Positions 10,132 to 20,575 of a stretch of 64,000 bases of DNA are shown piece by piece. The notes under the pieces are model-generated. The model had not been told where the DNA came from, did not search any database, and saw only the letters and a list, made by a program, of their open reading frames with translations. This stretch comes from Deroplatys truncata (taxonomy: Eukaryota; Arthropoda; Insecta; Mantodea; Mantidae). The stretch's first letter is position 1. Every line of letters starts with the position of its first letter. Position numbers and translations under genes: made by a program. The stretch lies in NCBI GenBank assembly GCA_030765065.1, contig CM060978.1, positions 218,321,498 through 218,385,497 of the forward strand. Reading direction: 5' to 3'.

Positions 10132-10781
10132 TCACTGATCTAATAAAGAAGACATTCGCATCCTAATATGAGGAATCTTTAAACGTCGGGCGTCCAAGTC
10201 AAGGTCTATGTTACTCAATGTTTTTTTCCGGGACAAGTATAGTCCTCTGCCAGAGTTTTTTGAATTCCCTTTCAGGCTCTGTCTCCTCTTCGTTTCTGTG
10301 TTTCTTCCCTTATTCTTCTTCACTCGAAAACTTCTCCCTCTTGCTTCAATTTCTCTGTTACGTCTCATCATTTCAGCAAGTTGTTTATCTGCAGCTTTTT
10401 CGTATTTACAGCTGAGGCAATTTGGGCCGCACATCCAGCAGCAGCGTCTAGAGCTGCAATAATTGGTATGAAAGGTAGAAATCCCCCTCGTTTCTTCTTC
10501 ATGGTTACTGCACCTGGAGCCACCTTTCCCTTCATAATTGCTGTTACTAGTCACGCTGCCAACTTTTCCCCCTAATGTAACATCAGATTGCACGCTTTTC
10601 CAAGTCGTTTCAGTCAGATCTTGGCAGCAATGTTTCTCGAAGCAGAGACCTTATGCTGAGCGTTGGCAATGCCGCTAAGATTACACGAATCGTCTAACGG
10701 AATAATTCCAGGGTCTCCTCTCTTTAATTTTTCTCTAGCTTTACCACAGTTCCTCAGCCTATGTAACCAGGTAAATGTACT
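10132..10781 (-). pseudogene. Broken virion-type gene: phospholipase-like, hydrophobic and protease-start segments
   Basis: Reading leftward on the minus strand: 10781-10614 is an open frame with a CGKAREKLKRGDPG segment and a Cys-containing segment resembling viral phospholipase-A2-type domains, but the expected His-Asp pair is replaced by Ser-Gly, and a TGA ends it. At 10495-10407 a different frame encodes a hydrophobic, Ala/Ile/Pro-rich stretch. At about 10400-10132 a third reading has KAADKQLAEM, GLYL and LKIPH, the last being where the adenain-type protease of Polintons would begin. Stops and frame changes separate the three. The palindrome's inner edge (10180) cuts the last part. No product can be made as it stands. 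Confidence 0.55.
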
Positions 10782-11073
10782 TCAACGATTGCAGGCTAGT
10801 GAGAGAGTTAATTAAACCGAAGCCTTTTGCGAGCTTAACCCCTTAGCTCTCACGTTATACTAATCGATTTTATTCAGGATAGTTTTTATACTTTCTCATT
10901 AGCGTATATACATTAAGAGCAATTTATTTTATTTTAGCCGTCAAGCTAGAGAGGATGAAACAAGAATGCTCACAGCCTATTCCTATGTTAGACTTTGAAA
11001 GCGACTTTAGATGTGAACTTAGTGGAAAACTGTTTCATGTCAACGTTATATACGTTCCCATCATGTAACCCAT

Positions 11074-12856
11074 TCAGGGAAAAGGTGACCAGCAAAGGGA
11101 AAAATGTTACCAGCAAAGGGAAAAAGGTTACCAGCAAAGGGAAAAAGGTGACCAGCAAAGGGAAAATGGTGACCAGCAAAGGGAAAAAGGTGACCAGCAA
11201 AGGGAAAAAGGTGACCAGCAAAGGGAAAAAGGTGACCAGCAAAGGGAAAAAGGTGACCAGGAAAGGGAAAAAGGTGACCAGCAAAGGGAAAAAGGTGACC
11301 AGCAAAGGGAAAAAGGTGACCAGCAAAGGGAAAAAGGTGACCAGCAAAGGGAAAAAGGTGACCAGCAAAGGGAAAAAGGTGACCAGCAAAGGGAAAAAGG
11401 TGACCAGCAAAGGGAAAAAGGTGACCAGCAAAGGGAAAAAGGTGACCAGCAAAGGGAAGAAGGTGACCAGCAAAGGGAAAAAGGTGACCAGCAAAGGGAA
11501 AAAGGTGACCAGGAAAGGGAAAAAGGTGACCAGCAAAGGGAAAAAGGTGACCAGGAAAGGGAAAAAGGTGACCAGCAAAGGGAAAAAGGTGACCAGGAAA
11601 GGGAAAAAGGTGACCAGCAAAGGGAAAAAGGTGACCAGCAACGGGAAAAAGGTGACCAGCAAAGGGAAAAAGGTGACCAGCAAAGGGAAAAAGGTGACCA
11701 GCAAAGGGAAAAAGGTGACCAGCAAAGGGAAAAAGGTGACCAGCAAAGGGAAAAAGGTGACCAGGAAAGGGAAAAAGGTGACCAGCAAAGGGAAAAAGGT
11801 GACCAGGAAAGGGAAAAAGGTGCCCAGCAAAGGGAAAAACGTGACCAGGAAAGGGAAAAAGGTGACCAGCAAAGGGAAAAAGGTGACCAGGAAAGGGAAA
11901 AAGGTGACCAGCAAAGGGAAAAAGGTGACCAGCAAAGGGAAAAAGGTGACCAGGAAAGGGAAAAAGGTGACCAGCAAAAGGAAAAAGGTGACCAGGAAAG
12001 GGAAAAAGGTGACCAGCAAAGGGAAAAAGGTGACCAGCAAAGGGAAAAAGGTGACCAGCAAAGGGAAAAAGGTGACCAGCACAGGGAAAAACGTGACCAG
12101 CAAAGAGAAAAAGGTGACCAGCAAAGGGAAAAAGGTGAGCAGCAAAGGGAAAAAGGTGACCAGCAAAGGGAAAAAGGTGACCAGGAAAGGGAAAAAGGTG
12201 ACCAGGAAAGGGAAAAAGGTGACCAGCAAAGGGAAAAAGGTGACCAGCAAAGGGAAAAAGGTGACCAGGAAAGGGAAAAAGGTGACCAGCAAAGGAAAAA
12301 ACGTGACCAGCAAAGGGAAAAAGGTGACCAGCAAAGGGAAAAAGGTGACCAGCAAAGGGAAAAAGGTTACCAGCAAAGGGAAAAAGGTGACCAGGAAAGG
12401 GAAAAAGGTGACCAGCAAAGGGAAAAAGGTGACCAGCAAAGGGAAAAAGGTGACCAGCAAAGGGAAAAAGGTGACCAGCAAAGGGAAAAAGGTGACCAGG
12501 AAAGGGAAAAATGTGATCAGCAAAGGGAAAAAGGTGACCAGGAAAGGGAAAAAAGGTGACCAGCAATGGGAAAAACGTGACCAGCAAAGGGAAAAATGTG
12601 ACCAGCAAAGGGAAAAATGCGACCAGCAAAGGGAAAAAAGTGACCAGCAAAGGGAAAAAATGTTACCAGCAAAGGGAAAAATGTGACCAGCAAAGGGAAA
12701 AATGTGACCAGCAAAGGGAAAAGGTGATCAGTAAAGGGAAAAATGGGACCAGAAGAGGGAAAAAGGTGACCAGCAAAGGGGAAAAGGTGACCAGGAAAGG
12801 GAAAAAGGTGGCCAGCAAAGGGAAAAAAAGGTGACCTGCAAAGGGAAAATGACCAG
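11074..12856. repeat. 21-bp minisatellite, about 85 copies, at the centre of the palindrome
   Basis: The unit is GTGACCAGCAAAGGG followed by five A and a G. Variants are mainly CAGC/CAGG and single substitutions. From about 11100 to 12545 some 70 units keep exact 21-bp register; later units contain one-base indels. Because 21 is a multiple of three, several frames are open on both strands: an ATG frame at 11037-12686 would encode VTSKGKK repeats, and minus frames encode LLVTFFP or GHLFPFA repeats. Each GGTGACC is a palindrome. I call it satellite-like, not a gene. Confidence 0.9.
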
Positions 12857-13169
12857 TATCTCCCTCAACTCTCGCATTCTCTGTGCTAACTATCAAGAAA
12901 ACTTGTACTCTTACCTCTATGAATCCATTTCTAGCTACTGGAATCTGCTTGTGCTTAATGAGATAGTTATAATTAACGAAATTACAACTATTATGTGCGA
13001 ATGCTACAATATTTTGCTTAGTCTAATTCGGGCATGGCTGTTTATATGCATCAAAACCTGAGTACATATATAAATACATAAATGTTAAAAAATAGCTCAG
13101 TCTCGTGTTATCGTATACGAATTCAACATCTACAGTATACATTGACTAGTTTATATATACTGCTTGAGC

Positions 13170-13718
13170 ATGAACACTCACAAAGACGGTCAATTACAGT
13201 CAATTTACGACAATCTTGATTTTTCGTATGTTTCCCAAGGGGGGAGTAATCGCTTTGTTAAGTGCTGCATATGTAATAGAACTTTAAAGAACAGGACAAT
13301 TTCAAGGCTTAAACAACATAGGAGACGATGCTGTAAAGCAATGGCCAGCTGTGCATTGACTACAACACCCAAACGAGATCCTGAAATCTTCTCAAGTCCC
13401 GAAGAGCGGGATTCAAGGTGTACCGTACTTGGAACCAGTTCAAGCGACCCTGTAATAACGTCAAGAGCTACCACTGATGAAGCAATGACAGCAGTTTCTT
13501 TGAATGAGCAAGCTCTGAATAAGCACACCAATGAAAGCAAGCATACTAGTGTCAAATCACCTAGATTAGAAGATATATCCAAAGCGAATACAGAGGAGAT
13601 GCTATACCGCTACACCGATCCTAATGATTTGGTAAACATGCTAAGGGTACTCATGATGCTTCATACACCAGATAAAATGACTTTTCCGATGCGATTAACG
13701 ACATTATTCAGGATTTAA
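13170..13718 (+). pseudogene. BED-type zinc-finger protein, frame broken near the C-terminus
   Basis: ATG at 13170; 182 codons to the stop at 13716. Residues about 27-55 hold CCICNRTLKNR followed by HRRRCC, a C-x2-C ... H-x3-C arrangement like a BED finger. The rest is Ser/Thr/Lys-rich with a C-terminal MLRVLMMLHTPDK segment. At an A-run near 13670 the frame apparently slips: the adjacent frame continues with an amphipathic helix-like tail to a stop at 13739, more protein-like than the current end. It lies in the unique spacer, 52 bp from the right arm. A DNA-binding role is inferred from the finger. Confidence 0.5.
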
Positions 13719-14193
13719 AGCTGGGTGGTTTTATAGCGTGATTAGCATTTGCAAAACCATGAAAGAGTTAGAAAGATTCGTCATATTAGGATGCGAATGT
13801 CTTCTTTATTAGATCAGTGAATAATAATAATAATAATAATTAAAATGTCCTTTCACTCTTGATTTTTTCCAGTGATTGTTCTATAGAAACGTTCTGCGAC
13901 CCTTCAGTGACAAAGTTATTCCATCTAATCAGCTGTCTGAATCTGATTTCCTAGTGAATATATTTAAGTTGAGCATCATACGAATTTAGCGCAGTATTGT
14001 ATCAGTCTCCTTCCTCTATAGTAAAAGTGGACACTCCATCTACCAGTTTTCCCATCTGTTACGGCTGGATAACGTATTTCACAGGAACCATCAAATCAAA
14101 TTTTACCTGTTGTTCATAAAGATCCGCTTCATAGAGCAAACAGGGGAGCCTAACAGCAATATCATTGCCTTTAGAAACAAGGATATAAGCATA

Positions 14194-14343
14194 ATGCCTA
14201 TAGTTTTTAGAAGAAGTCAACGACGTCGAGGATATAATAATGGAATGATTCGACGCACACATCATGCTCTGCCCTTGACGCCCATCAGGTTAACATCACG
14301 CAATCAGCAGTTCCTAAAGTTTTTGGGCTTCAGAATCCTATAA
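14194..14343 (+). CDS. Short Arg-rich protein, pX/core-like (right copy)
   Basis: Mirror of 9600-9749: 49 aa from the ATG at 14194, starting MPIVFRRSQRRRG and ending FLKFLGFRIL. The frame is open upstream to at least 14050 without an ATG, so a spliced or longer form is possible. The capsid-like remnant follows 3 bp downstream on the same strand. Confidence 0.45.
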   Translation: MPIVFRRSQRRRGYNNGMIRRTHHALPLTPIRLTSRNQQFLKFLGFRIL

Positions 14344-14345
14344 TC

Positions 14346-14558
14346 ATGGGCATCTTCAATGTTATCGACACCGAGATTCGACGACAAGATCGCTAAGAAG
14401 AGGAACATGTGTTTTCACCATATAATACATCAGTTCTGGACTCTAACAACCAGTTTAGAATCCCTTGTCAAGTTGAACATTTATATACTTTACATCGTCT
14501 CAGGGTGAAGAGAATGCTGTTGTTAAACCTGTACTCATCGAGTGGAGAAGGCTTGTGA
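14346..14558 (+). pseudogene. Capsid-like N-terminal remnant (right copy)
   Basis: ATG at 14346, in-frame TAA at 14394, then the same frame stays open to TGA at 14556. It contains QFRIPCQ and EHLYTL, a layout like the start of capsid-type proteins in Maverick/Polinton-like elements. No clear homology continues beyond 14560. Confidence 0.45.
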
Positions 14559-14589
14559 TTCGACTTTCTGATGCTGAGATCTCAAGACT

Positions 14590-15690
14590 GTTAAGCTGGA
14601 TAAGACTCTGTTTCACCCATTTAGGACCACAGATCTGCATACTCAACCTGTTGTGTTACATGAATTTACCTGAATAGTGACACCACATCTAAAATGGAGA
14701 AGCCGTGATTTGTCATTTTTTGGTGCTCTGACTTAAGATCGAGTAATGCATCTAAAGACGGTTCTCTTTTTGATCATTGTGATATAACTTAAACTAATCA
14801 TTGTAATGATTTATTTTTCATTAGGAATACAAGGATTTTTAATGAATAAAAACACTATGTAAAAGCATACCTTAATTCTTTTATTGTTATTATTTATCTT
14901 ACATTTCCATCACTTTCTCGTCCGACTCATTGTTTCTGTATATGTCATTACACTTGTAACAGCAGGTTATGCAAATTTCCTTATTATTTAAATGAAAGTC
15001 TTTTTATTTTCATAATTTGTATTCCAGCGTGGCAAACAGCCTTAATGCTGTTAATGTATACAGGGCTCAAGTCTTTTAGGATACAAATTTCACCATTACT
15101 TAAAGTATTTTCAAAGTCACTTAAATTATTGCTCACAATGCTTAATTTCAGTGAATATAGGGAGACTAGTTCGAGCTAACTCTCAGCAATGCATTGAATT
15201 GTATACAAAATTGACCGTAGTTTTTCATTGTATACCCTGTAATGTTATATAAGGATCCTGTCTTAATGTGTTTCGGTGATGTAGATGTCTCAGCACCCGT
15301 TTCTTGCCGAAATGTTTCTTGTAGGTATTCTACCCTCCCATAGCGTCAGCATCCTTTGCATGCCAGCAGGCTATTCCTCTTCTTCTTCTTCCTCTTATTG
15401 CACACCCTGAAACATTGCACAATGAAAGTCTTAGAAAACTATCTTGGTCAAGTAAAGGCAACCTGTAAAGAATTACATTTTTTGTTATGATACATGTAAA
15501 ATGAAGCATATGGCACATGTAAAAAGGGGCACAAAGATTTGTATAAACATTCGGATATTTAGAGTTATTTCAATGCGCTAGATATAATTAAACTCAAGCA
15601 TGTGATATTGTAATTTCGTTAATTTTTTATAAAATTCTATAATATGCATCTTTTGTATCTTTATATGTAATATCAATGAGTCAGTTGTTT
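14590..15690. other. Arm DNA without a recognised gene (right)
   Basis: Mirror of 8261-9390, with the same 62-codon open frame on the minus strand (15330-15518) and no recognised family. Confidence 0.4.
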
Positions 15691-15726
15691 TATTTATGAA
15701 TTTTTCATTGTGAAATGGGAGAACAT

Positions 15727-16849
15727 TCAATACTTAAGTTTGACACTTCTACGCACCTTCTTTGCATGTAAAAAAGACAATTTAAATGTCTTAAATTTCC
15801 TCTTCTCTGCCATGCCATTATACTGTAGGTATACGCTCCCAGGTATTTCTGCAATCTCTTGATCGGTTAACGAATTATAGCGCTCTGGCAAGAACACTTG
15901 ACAATCCTCCAGCGAAGATACGATCCTGGTACCATATCTTGTTTGAACTCTCTTTAAGGACTTTATCTCATAGTTAAGACCTATTTCGAGATCTTGAACT
16001 CGACGAGTCGGTAGGAACCTACGCTCTTCCACCATCTTGTTAAGTCTATCAGCTAAACAATCTGTAACAGACATTGCCATGAATTATTATTTTCACTACA
16101 TTATTCAAGTTGAAGAACTAGGGTGTGTATGTTTTGTAAGTAAGCCTATGAGGGTGTAGAGAAATAAAGAATAAGTACAGAAATCATGTGAATGTTCATT
16201 GAAGATGAGCCAGCAGAGAACCAAAGAATGAGTAGAGGAAATCGTGTGCGAATGTATAGTGAAACAAAGAATGAGGGGGAAAATCGTATGAATGTTTAAG
16301 TAAGAAGAATGTGTTGAGAAGATCATGTGAATGTCAATAGAGAAATGAGCTGAGAACGTCGTGTGAATGTTAACAAAGCATGAACCTGCAGCGGGACAAA
16401 GAATGAGTAGAGGAAATCATGTGAGTGTATAGTGAAACAAAGAATGAGGGTAAAGTCGTATGAATGTTTATGTAAGAAGAAGGTGTGGCGAAAATCATGT
16501 GAATGTTAATGGAAGCAAAGAATGTGAAGAGAAAGTCATGTGAATGTTAACAGAGCATGAACCTGTAGGTGGAATAAAGAATGAGTAGAGGAAATCATGT
16601 GAGTGTATAGTGAAACAAAGAATGAGGGGAAAGTCGTATGAATGTTTATGTAAGAAGAATATGTGGCGAAAATCATGTGAACTGAAGAAGAGCATGCAGT
16701 GAAATCCATGTGAATGTAAAGCACAGATTATAAAATATGATGCTCTTTGTAACGAATCGTCTTTCATGTACTGTAACGTTTAAATAAAATTAAATGTATT
16801 GTAAAAGCCAACAGTGATTTTGTATAGTTATTTAAAACTCACCTTGCAT
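15727..16849 (-). CDS. Small OB-fold-like (ssDNA-binding-type) protein, two exons, right copy
   Basis: Mirror of the left gene: exon 1 at 16849-16843 (ATGCAAG, donor GTGAGT kept), exon 2 at 16061-15727 after the acceptor TCTGTTACAG. It differs from the left copy by S to R, G to R and C to F, plus one silent change. Both copies keep the frame, both splice sites and the TATA box, so both could be expressed. Confidence 0.6.
16110..16760 (-). repeat. Degenerate minisatellite inside the intron (right arm)
   Basis: Mirror of 7205-7845, with the same nested phrases in reverse complement (TCATGTGAATGT, CAAAGAATGAGTAGAGGAAA, GTATGAATGTTTA). Confidence 0.75.
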
Positions 16850-16973
16850 TGCCCCCGTTTTGATATGTGCTGAATGTGTAGACGGCCTGTAGCTCACGTT
16901 GCTTTTAAAGCTCTTTAAACTTGAATGTAAAGTTAATAAGTACACAACAGTTCTAACATGGGACAGATGTCTG

Positions 16974-16981
16974 TTTATATA
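16974..16981 (-). promoter_or_regulatory. TATA box of the right OB-fold-like gene
   Basis: TATATAAA on the minus strand, 125 bp upstream of the exon 1 ATG, identical in context to the left arm. Confidence 0.6.
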
Positions 16982-17128
16982 GGGATCTAAACCCCCTCCA
17001 GGCGATGCCTGCACGTCATCATGGCTGTGATGCTTACACGTCACGTGATTATTGCAGCCAATGACATCATCTCTTGCTACGCATACGCAGAGGCCCTCAG
17101 CACTTCTATCCCTGCTTGGTTCACTTCC

Positions 17129-17176
17129 TCTCCCTCTCTCGCTCTCTCTCTCGCTCTCTCGCTCTCTCTCACACAG
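17129..17176. repeat. CT/GA-rich microsatellite
   Basis: TCTCTCGCTCTC-type run. The left-arm counterpart (6797-6832) is shorter, so it is one of the length-variable sites between arms. Confidence 0.8.
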
Positions 17177-17214
17177 AGTACATCCATAATGTCGTTACAC
17201 AAAGCTGCATGCAG

Positions 17215-17925
17215 TTAAAGCATCAATCTAAGTGATGTGTTCTAGAGTACAGAGGAAAATCAGTGAAGTCATTGAAAGATCGGGATTCGAACTAGGGGCA
17301 ACTGATTGAAAATTATATACAGCATTAATTGTTCATTGTATGAGCTATCAAACATGCTTTCGTCTACAGCTCTATCTCTGCTAGTTTCTGCGATAATTGA
17401 GATTTAAACTTAAGGATCGAACCCTGGACGTCAGGTACGCTAATATACGCCCGCAAGATATTATCTGATGACATAAACGTAATAGGTTTATTTGGTACCT
17501 TTGTCTTAATTATTTACTGTTATTAAATTTATAAGTAAACTTCATTGAATCGGTATTCGAACTCAGAACGCCAGAAACAAAATTATTTATAATATTAGTT
17601 TGATGTGTTTAAAAGACCTGTATGCAGTTGCAACATTGATCTAAGTGATATATTCTAGAACACAGTGGAAAATTAAGGAAGTCACTGAAAGATCGGGATT
17701 CAAGCTAGGGACACTGATTGGAAATTATATAAAGCATTAATTGTTCATCGTAGGAACTAAAAATCGTGCTTTGGTCCGCACCTTAATCCCTGCTAGTTTC
17801 TGAGATAATTGAGATTTAAAGTTAAGGATCGAACCCATGACACCCGGACTCTAATATACATGCACAAGAAACGAGCTAATGGCATAAAAGTAATAAAGTT
17901 TATTTACTGTCTTTATTTTAATTAG
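17215..17925 (-). repeat. Diverged direct duplication with B-box-like motifs (right)
   Basis: Mirror of 6080-6790, with the same two blocks and paired GTTCGANNC-like motifs on the minus strand. Confidence 0.65.
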
Positions 17926-18009
17926 TTTTGGAGTTATTAGAAGACCGGTTTCGAGCAATCGTAAATGGAGCCTTGCATCCCGAGCTATAATTAGTTTTTA
18001 TTGCATCAT

Positions 18010-18480
18010 TTTGTCTCTTTTCATTCAGGACATGCGCGTGAGTTGGTATGTGCGTGTGTGGGTTGGTGCTGTTGGGTGTAAGTGAACAGGCATATGTGCT
18101 TGCACGTGTGTGTGTTTGTCCATGTATATGTATGTGTGAGTGTAAGAGCACTGGTGTATGTGTGTATGTATACGCATGAGGTGCGTGAATGTGTGAGTGT
18201 AAGAGCACTGGTGTATGTGTGTATGTATACGCATGAGGTGCGTGAATGCGTGTGTGTACTGGTGTATGTATGTGTGTGTGTGTACTGTTGTATGTATGTG
18301 CATGTGTGTGTGTGTATGTGCTGGTGTATGTATATGCGTGTGTGTATGTGCTTGCGTGTGTGCGTGTGTGTACTTACATGTGCGTGTGTGTATGTGCTTG
18401 CATGCGTGCACCAGTGTATGTTTGCTGATGTGTGTACAAGCGCTCGTGTATATGCGAACGCCTGAATGTGTACAAGTCGT
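18010..18480 (-). repeat. CA/CACATA-rich tract (right arm)
   Basis: Mirror of 5470-5960, read here as GT-rich. A stretch of about 55 bp containing GAGTGTAAGAGCACTGGTG and GCATGAGGTGCGTGAATG is tandemly duplicated at 18133-18250 in this arm only. Confidence 0.85.
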
Positions 18481-18589
18481 GGAGAAAGAAAGAGGAGAAG
18501 AAGAAAGAATGTTGTCTAGGCTTCGGGATATCTAAGTATGCATCAGGGTTTAATATAAATAATTATAGTTGTTAAATGCAATTTTAATC

Positions 18590-19370
18590 CGACCGTCCGC
18601 TGCTTCAATAACTTAATAGTTATTATAGCATTTCACAGGGTTGGATTCGAACTAGGGGCCTCTGGTTCCTAACAATACAGATCGTTAAACATTGTAATGT
18701 TGTATAAATTAAATTATATTTGTTAAACACGTTTTAATCTGACCGCCCAATACTCACATAGTTTAATATTTATTAAGCATTAGAGTTTCGCAGATTCGAT
18801 CTAGAATCCTCTGAACACCGTTTCATTAATTAAATTATATTTGTTAAATACATTTTAATCTAACCGTGCATAGTTTAATAGTTATTGGGTATTAGGGTTT
18901 CGCAGATTCGATCTAGGACCCTGTGAACACCCTTTTTATTAATTATTGTAATGATATATAAAATTAAATTATATTTGTTAAATACATTTTAATCTGACCT
19001 TACATAGTTTAATATTTATTAAGCATTAGAGTTTCGCTGCGTAAGATTCGAACTAGGGTCCTCTGAACGGTCTTTCATTAATCAGGGTAATGATGTATAA
19101 AAAATTATATTTGATAAATACATTTTTAAATCTGACCTTGCATAGTTTAATATTTATTAAGCATTAGAGTTTCGTTTGGTAAGATTCGAACTAGAACCCT
19201 CTGAACACCCTTTCATTAATTTGGGTAATGATGTATAAAAATTAAATTATATTTGTTAAATACATTTTCAATCTGGTCTTGCATAGTTTAATAGTTATTT
19301 CGAGTTAGAGTTTCACTTGGTAAGAGTCGAGCTACAATCCTCTGAACGCCGTTTTTATTATTTAAGGTAA
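18590..19370 (-). repeat. Tandem array of B-box-like units (right, about 6 units)
   Basis: Mirror of 4857-5380 with about two additional units. Each unit has ATTCGAACTAG or ATTCGATCTAG in the plus strand, between CATTAGAGTTTCG and CTCTGAACACC. Confidence 0.65.
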
Positions 19371-19609
19371 TGATATAATAATATCAATCATTAATTTCTC
19401 ATTAGCAATAAACTTTTGATTACAGTAAGAATCGAACACCGATCTATGGATATCACTCACACGTTTAATGCACGTAATGAAATGTATATTAGATGCTTTT
19501 CGGAGTCGTTGGCTGAAACAGAATGCTTGTTAACTATGCTCGGATATATTCGTAGGAGGTCGTAAAACATCGGGGAGAACTCCCTCAGGCAAAATCATGA
19601 TGGCCGACC

Positions 19610-19617
19610 TGACGTCA
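19610..19617. promoter_or_regulatory. CRE-type palindrome TGACGTCA
   Basis: Counterpart of the site at 4601-4608. Confidence 0.45.
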
Positions 19618-19848
19618 CGCAGAGTTGGTAAACAAGTTTCTCTCTCTTTCACACAAACAAGGAGAGGACGAGTATAAAGCAGCCCTCGAATTCTTTTGTT
19701 AAACTAGCATGTGGCCAAACAATGGGAACGCTGCAGGTGTCTTTCTAAACTAGCCTTGCACAGAACAATAGAAAGGCACACACAATAGAATCTCTTACAC
19801 AATGGAAAGGGTCAGGCTTTGTTATGGAGCAGGTGTCTTTCTAAAGTA

Positions 19849-19856
19849 TGACGTCA
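19849..19856. promoter_or_regulatory. CRE-type palindrome TGACGTCA
   Basis: Counterpart of the site at 4362-4369; 239 bp from its neighbour, as in the left arm. Confidence 0.45.
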
Positions 19857-20470
19857 CGCAGAGTTGGTAAACAAGTTTCTCTCTCTTTCACACAAACAAG
19901 GACAGAACGAGTATAAAGCAACCCTCGAATTCTTTTGTTAAACTAGCAGGTGGCCAAACAATGGGAACGCTGCAGGTGTCTTTCTAAACTAGCCTTGCCA
20001 AGGACAATAGAATCTCTTACACAATGGAAAGGGTCAGGCTTTGTTATTGGGTTGCCAGGTGGTCTTTCTAAAGAATGCTTGCATCGAACAATAGAAAGGC
20101 ACACACAATAGAATCTCTTACACAATGGAAAGGGTCAGGCTTTGTTACAACCCTAATTCATCATGGGCTTTGTTCATTTTGACAGCTGAAGGGCAAGCAT
20201 TGTTCTTTTGTTAAAAGCTAGTGGAACGAGTATGCCACGTGTTCGACACACACAATGGAAGTGGGGGGCGGGTAACTGACCAGGTGCAGAAGTGGCCGGA
20301 TGTGGAATGGGTAGGAAAAACATCTCGCCTTTGTTACAGAACCTTAAATTTATGACCCCTTTGTTCGTTTTGACAGTTGATTGACAGCCTTAATTACCTA
20401 ACTGTCAAGCCTCCATTGTACTCAACATGATTTACGACCGCAGGTGCAGCTAAAACTACCAAGGCACAGC

Positions 20471-20516
20471 GGGGGGAGGGGGAGGGAGGAGGTGGGGGAG
20501 GGAGGAGGTGGGGGAG
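20471..20516 (+). other. Subterminal G-rich tract (right)
   Basis: Runs of three to six G separated by one or two bases on the plus strand; at least six runs in 46 bases. It is slightly longer than its left-arm mirror. Confidence 0.6.
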
Positions 20517-20575
20517 CTCATTTGCATATGAATAGCCATGCATAAATTAACTGTGCCAGCTCTCTTATTTCTACT

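Larger units (their letters stand above)
3639..10180 (+). repeat. Left arm of the 17-kb palindrome
   Basis: Inverted copy of 13771-20575. Over the coding part of the OB-fold-like gene I count four substitutions in about 335 bases between arms. The arms differ more in tandem-repeat copy number, and the left is about 260 bp shorter. The inner boundary at about 10180 falls inside the broken protease start, just after the shared sequence AAGACATTCGCATCCTAATA. Confidence 0.9.
19608..20075 (-). repeat. Tandem promoter-like duplication (right arm)
   Basis: Mirror of 4144-4610, with the GA-rich stretch, TATA-like GTATAAAG and CRE retained in both units. Confidence 0.6.
3639..20575. mobile_element. 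Palindromic Maverick/Polinton-like element, non-autonomous
   Basis: A 16,937-bp unit with 6.5-6.8-kb inverted arms and a 3.6-kb spacer. Ends are AGTAG...CTACT, flanked by CATATG. The size, 6-bp duplication and AG/CT ends are the published hallmarks of Mavericks/Polintons. Internal support comes from remnants resembling this group's virion genes: a phospholipase-like plus hydrophobic protein with a GLYL motif leading into a protease start (10132-10781), short Arg-rich ORFs (9600-9749, 14194-14343), and a capsid-like N-terminus (14346-14558, 9391-9597). I found no polymerase B, integrase or ATPase. Ordinary Polintons have inverted repeats of 0.1-1 kb, so arms of more than 6 kb are very unusual. 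The virion-type genes are all broken. Confidence 0.7.
13771..20575 (-). repeat. Right arm of the 17-kb palindrome
   Basis: Inverted copy of 3639-10180, about 260 bp longer, mostly because the B-box-like unit array is longer here (18590-19370). Confidence 0.9.

Noticed and set aside
11037..12686. 549-codon open frame through the minisatellite (VTSKGKK repeats), and long minus-strand frames (LLVTFFP, GHLFPFA)
   Set aside because: The 21-bp unit keeps several frames open on both strands at once; there is no non-repeat domain, and one-base indels break the later units.
11074..12856. CRISPR-like array
   Set aside because: No spacers: the 21-bp units are directly adjacent, and the DNA is eukaryotic.
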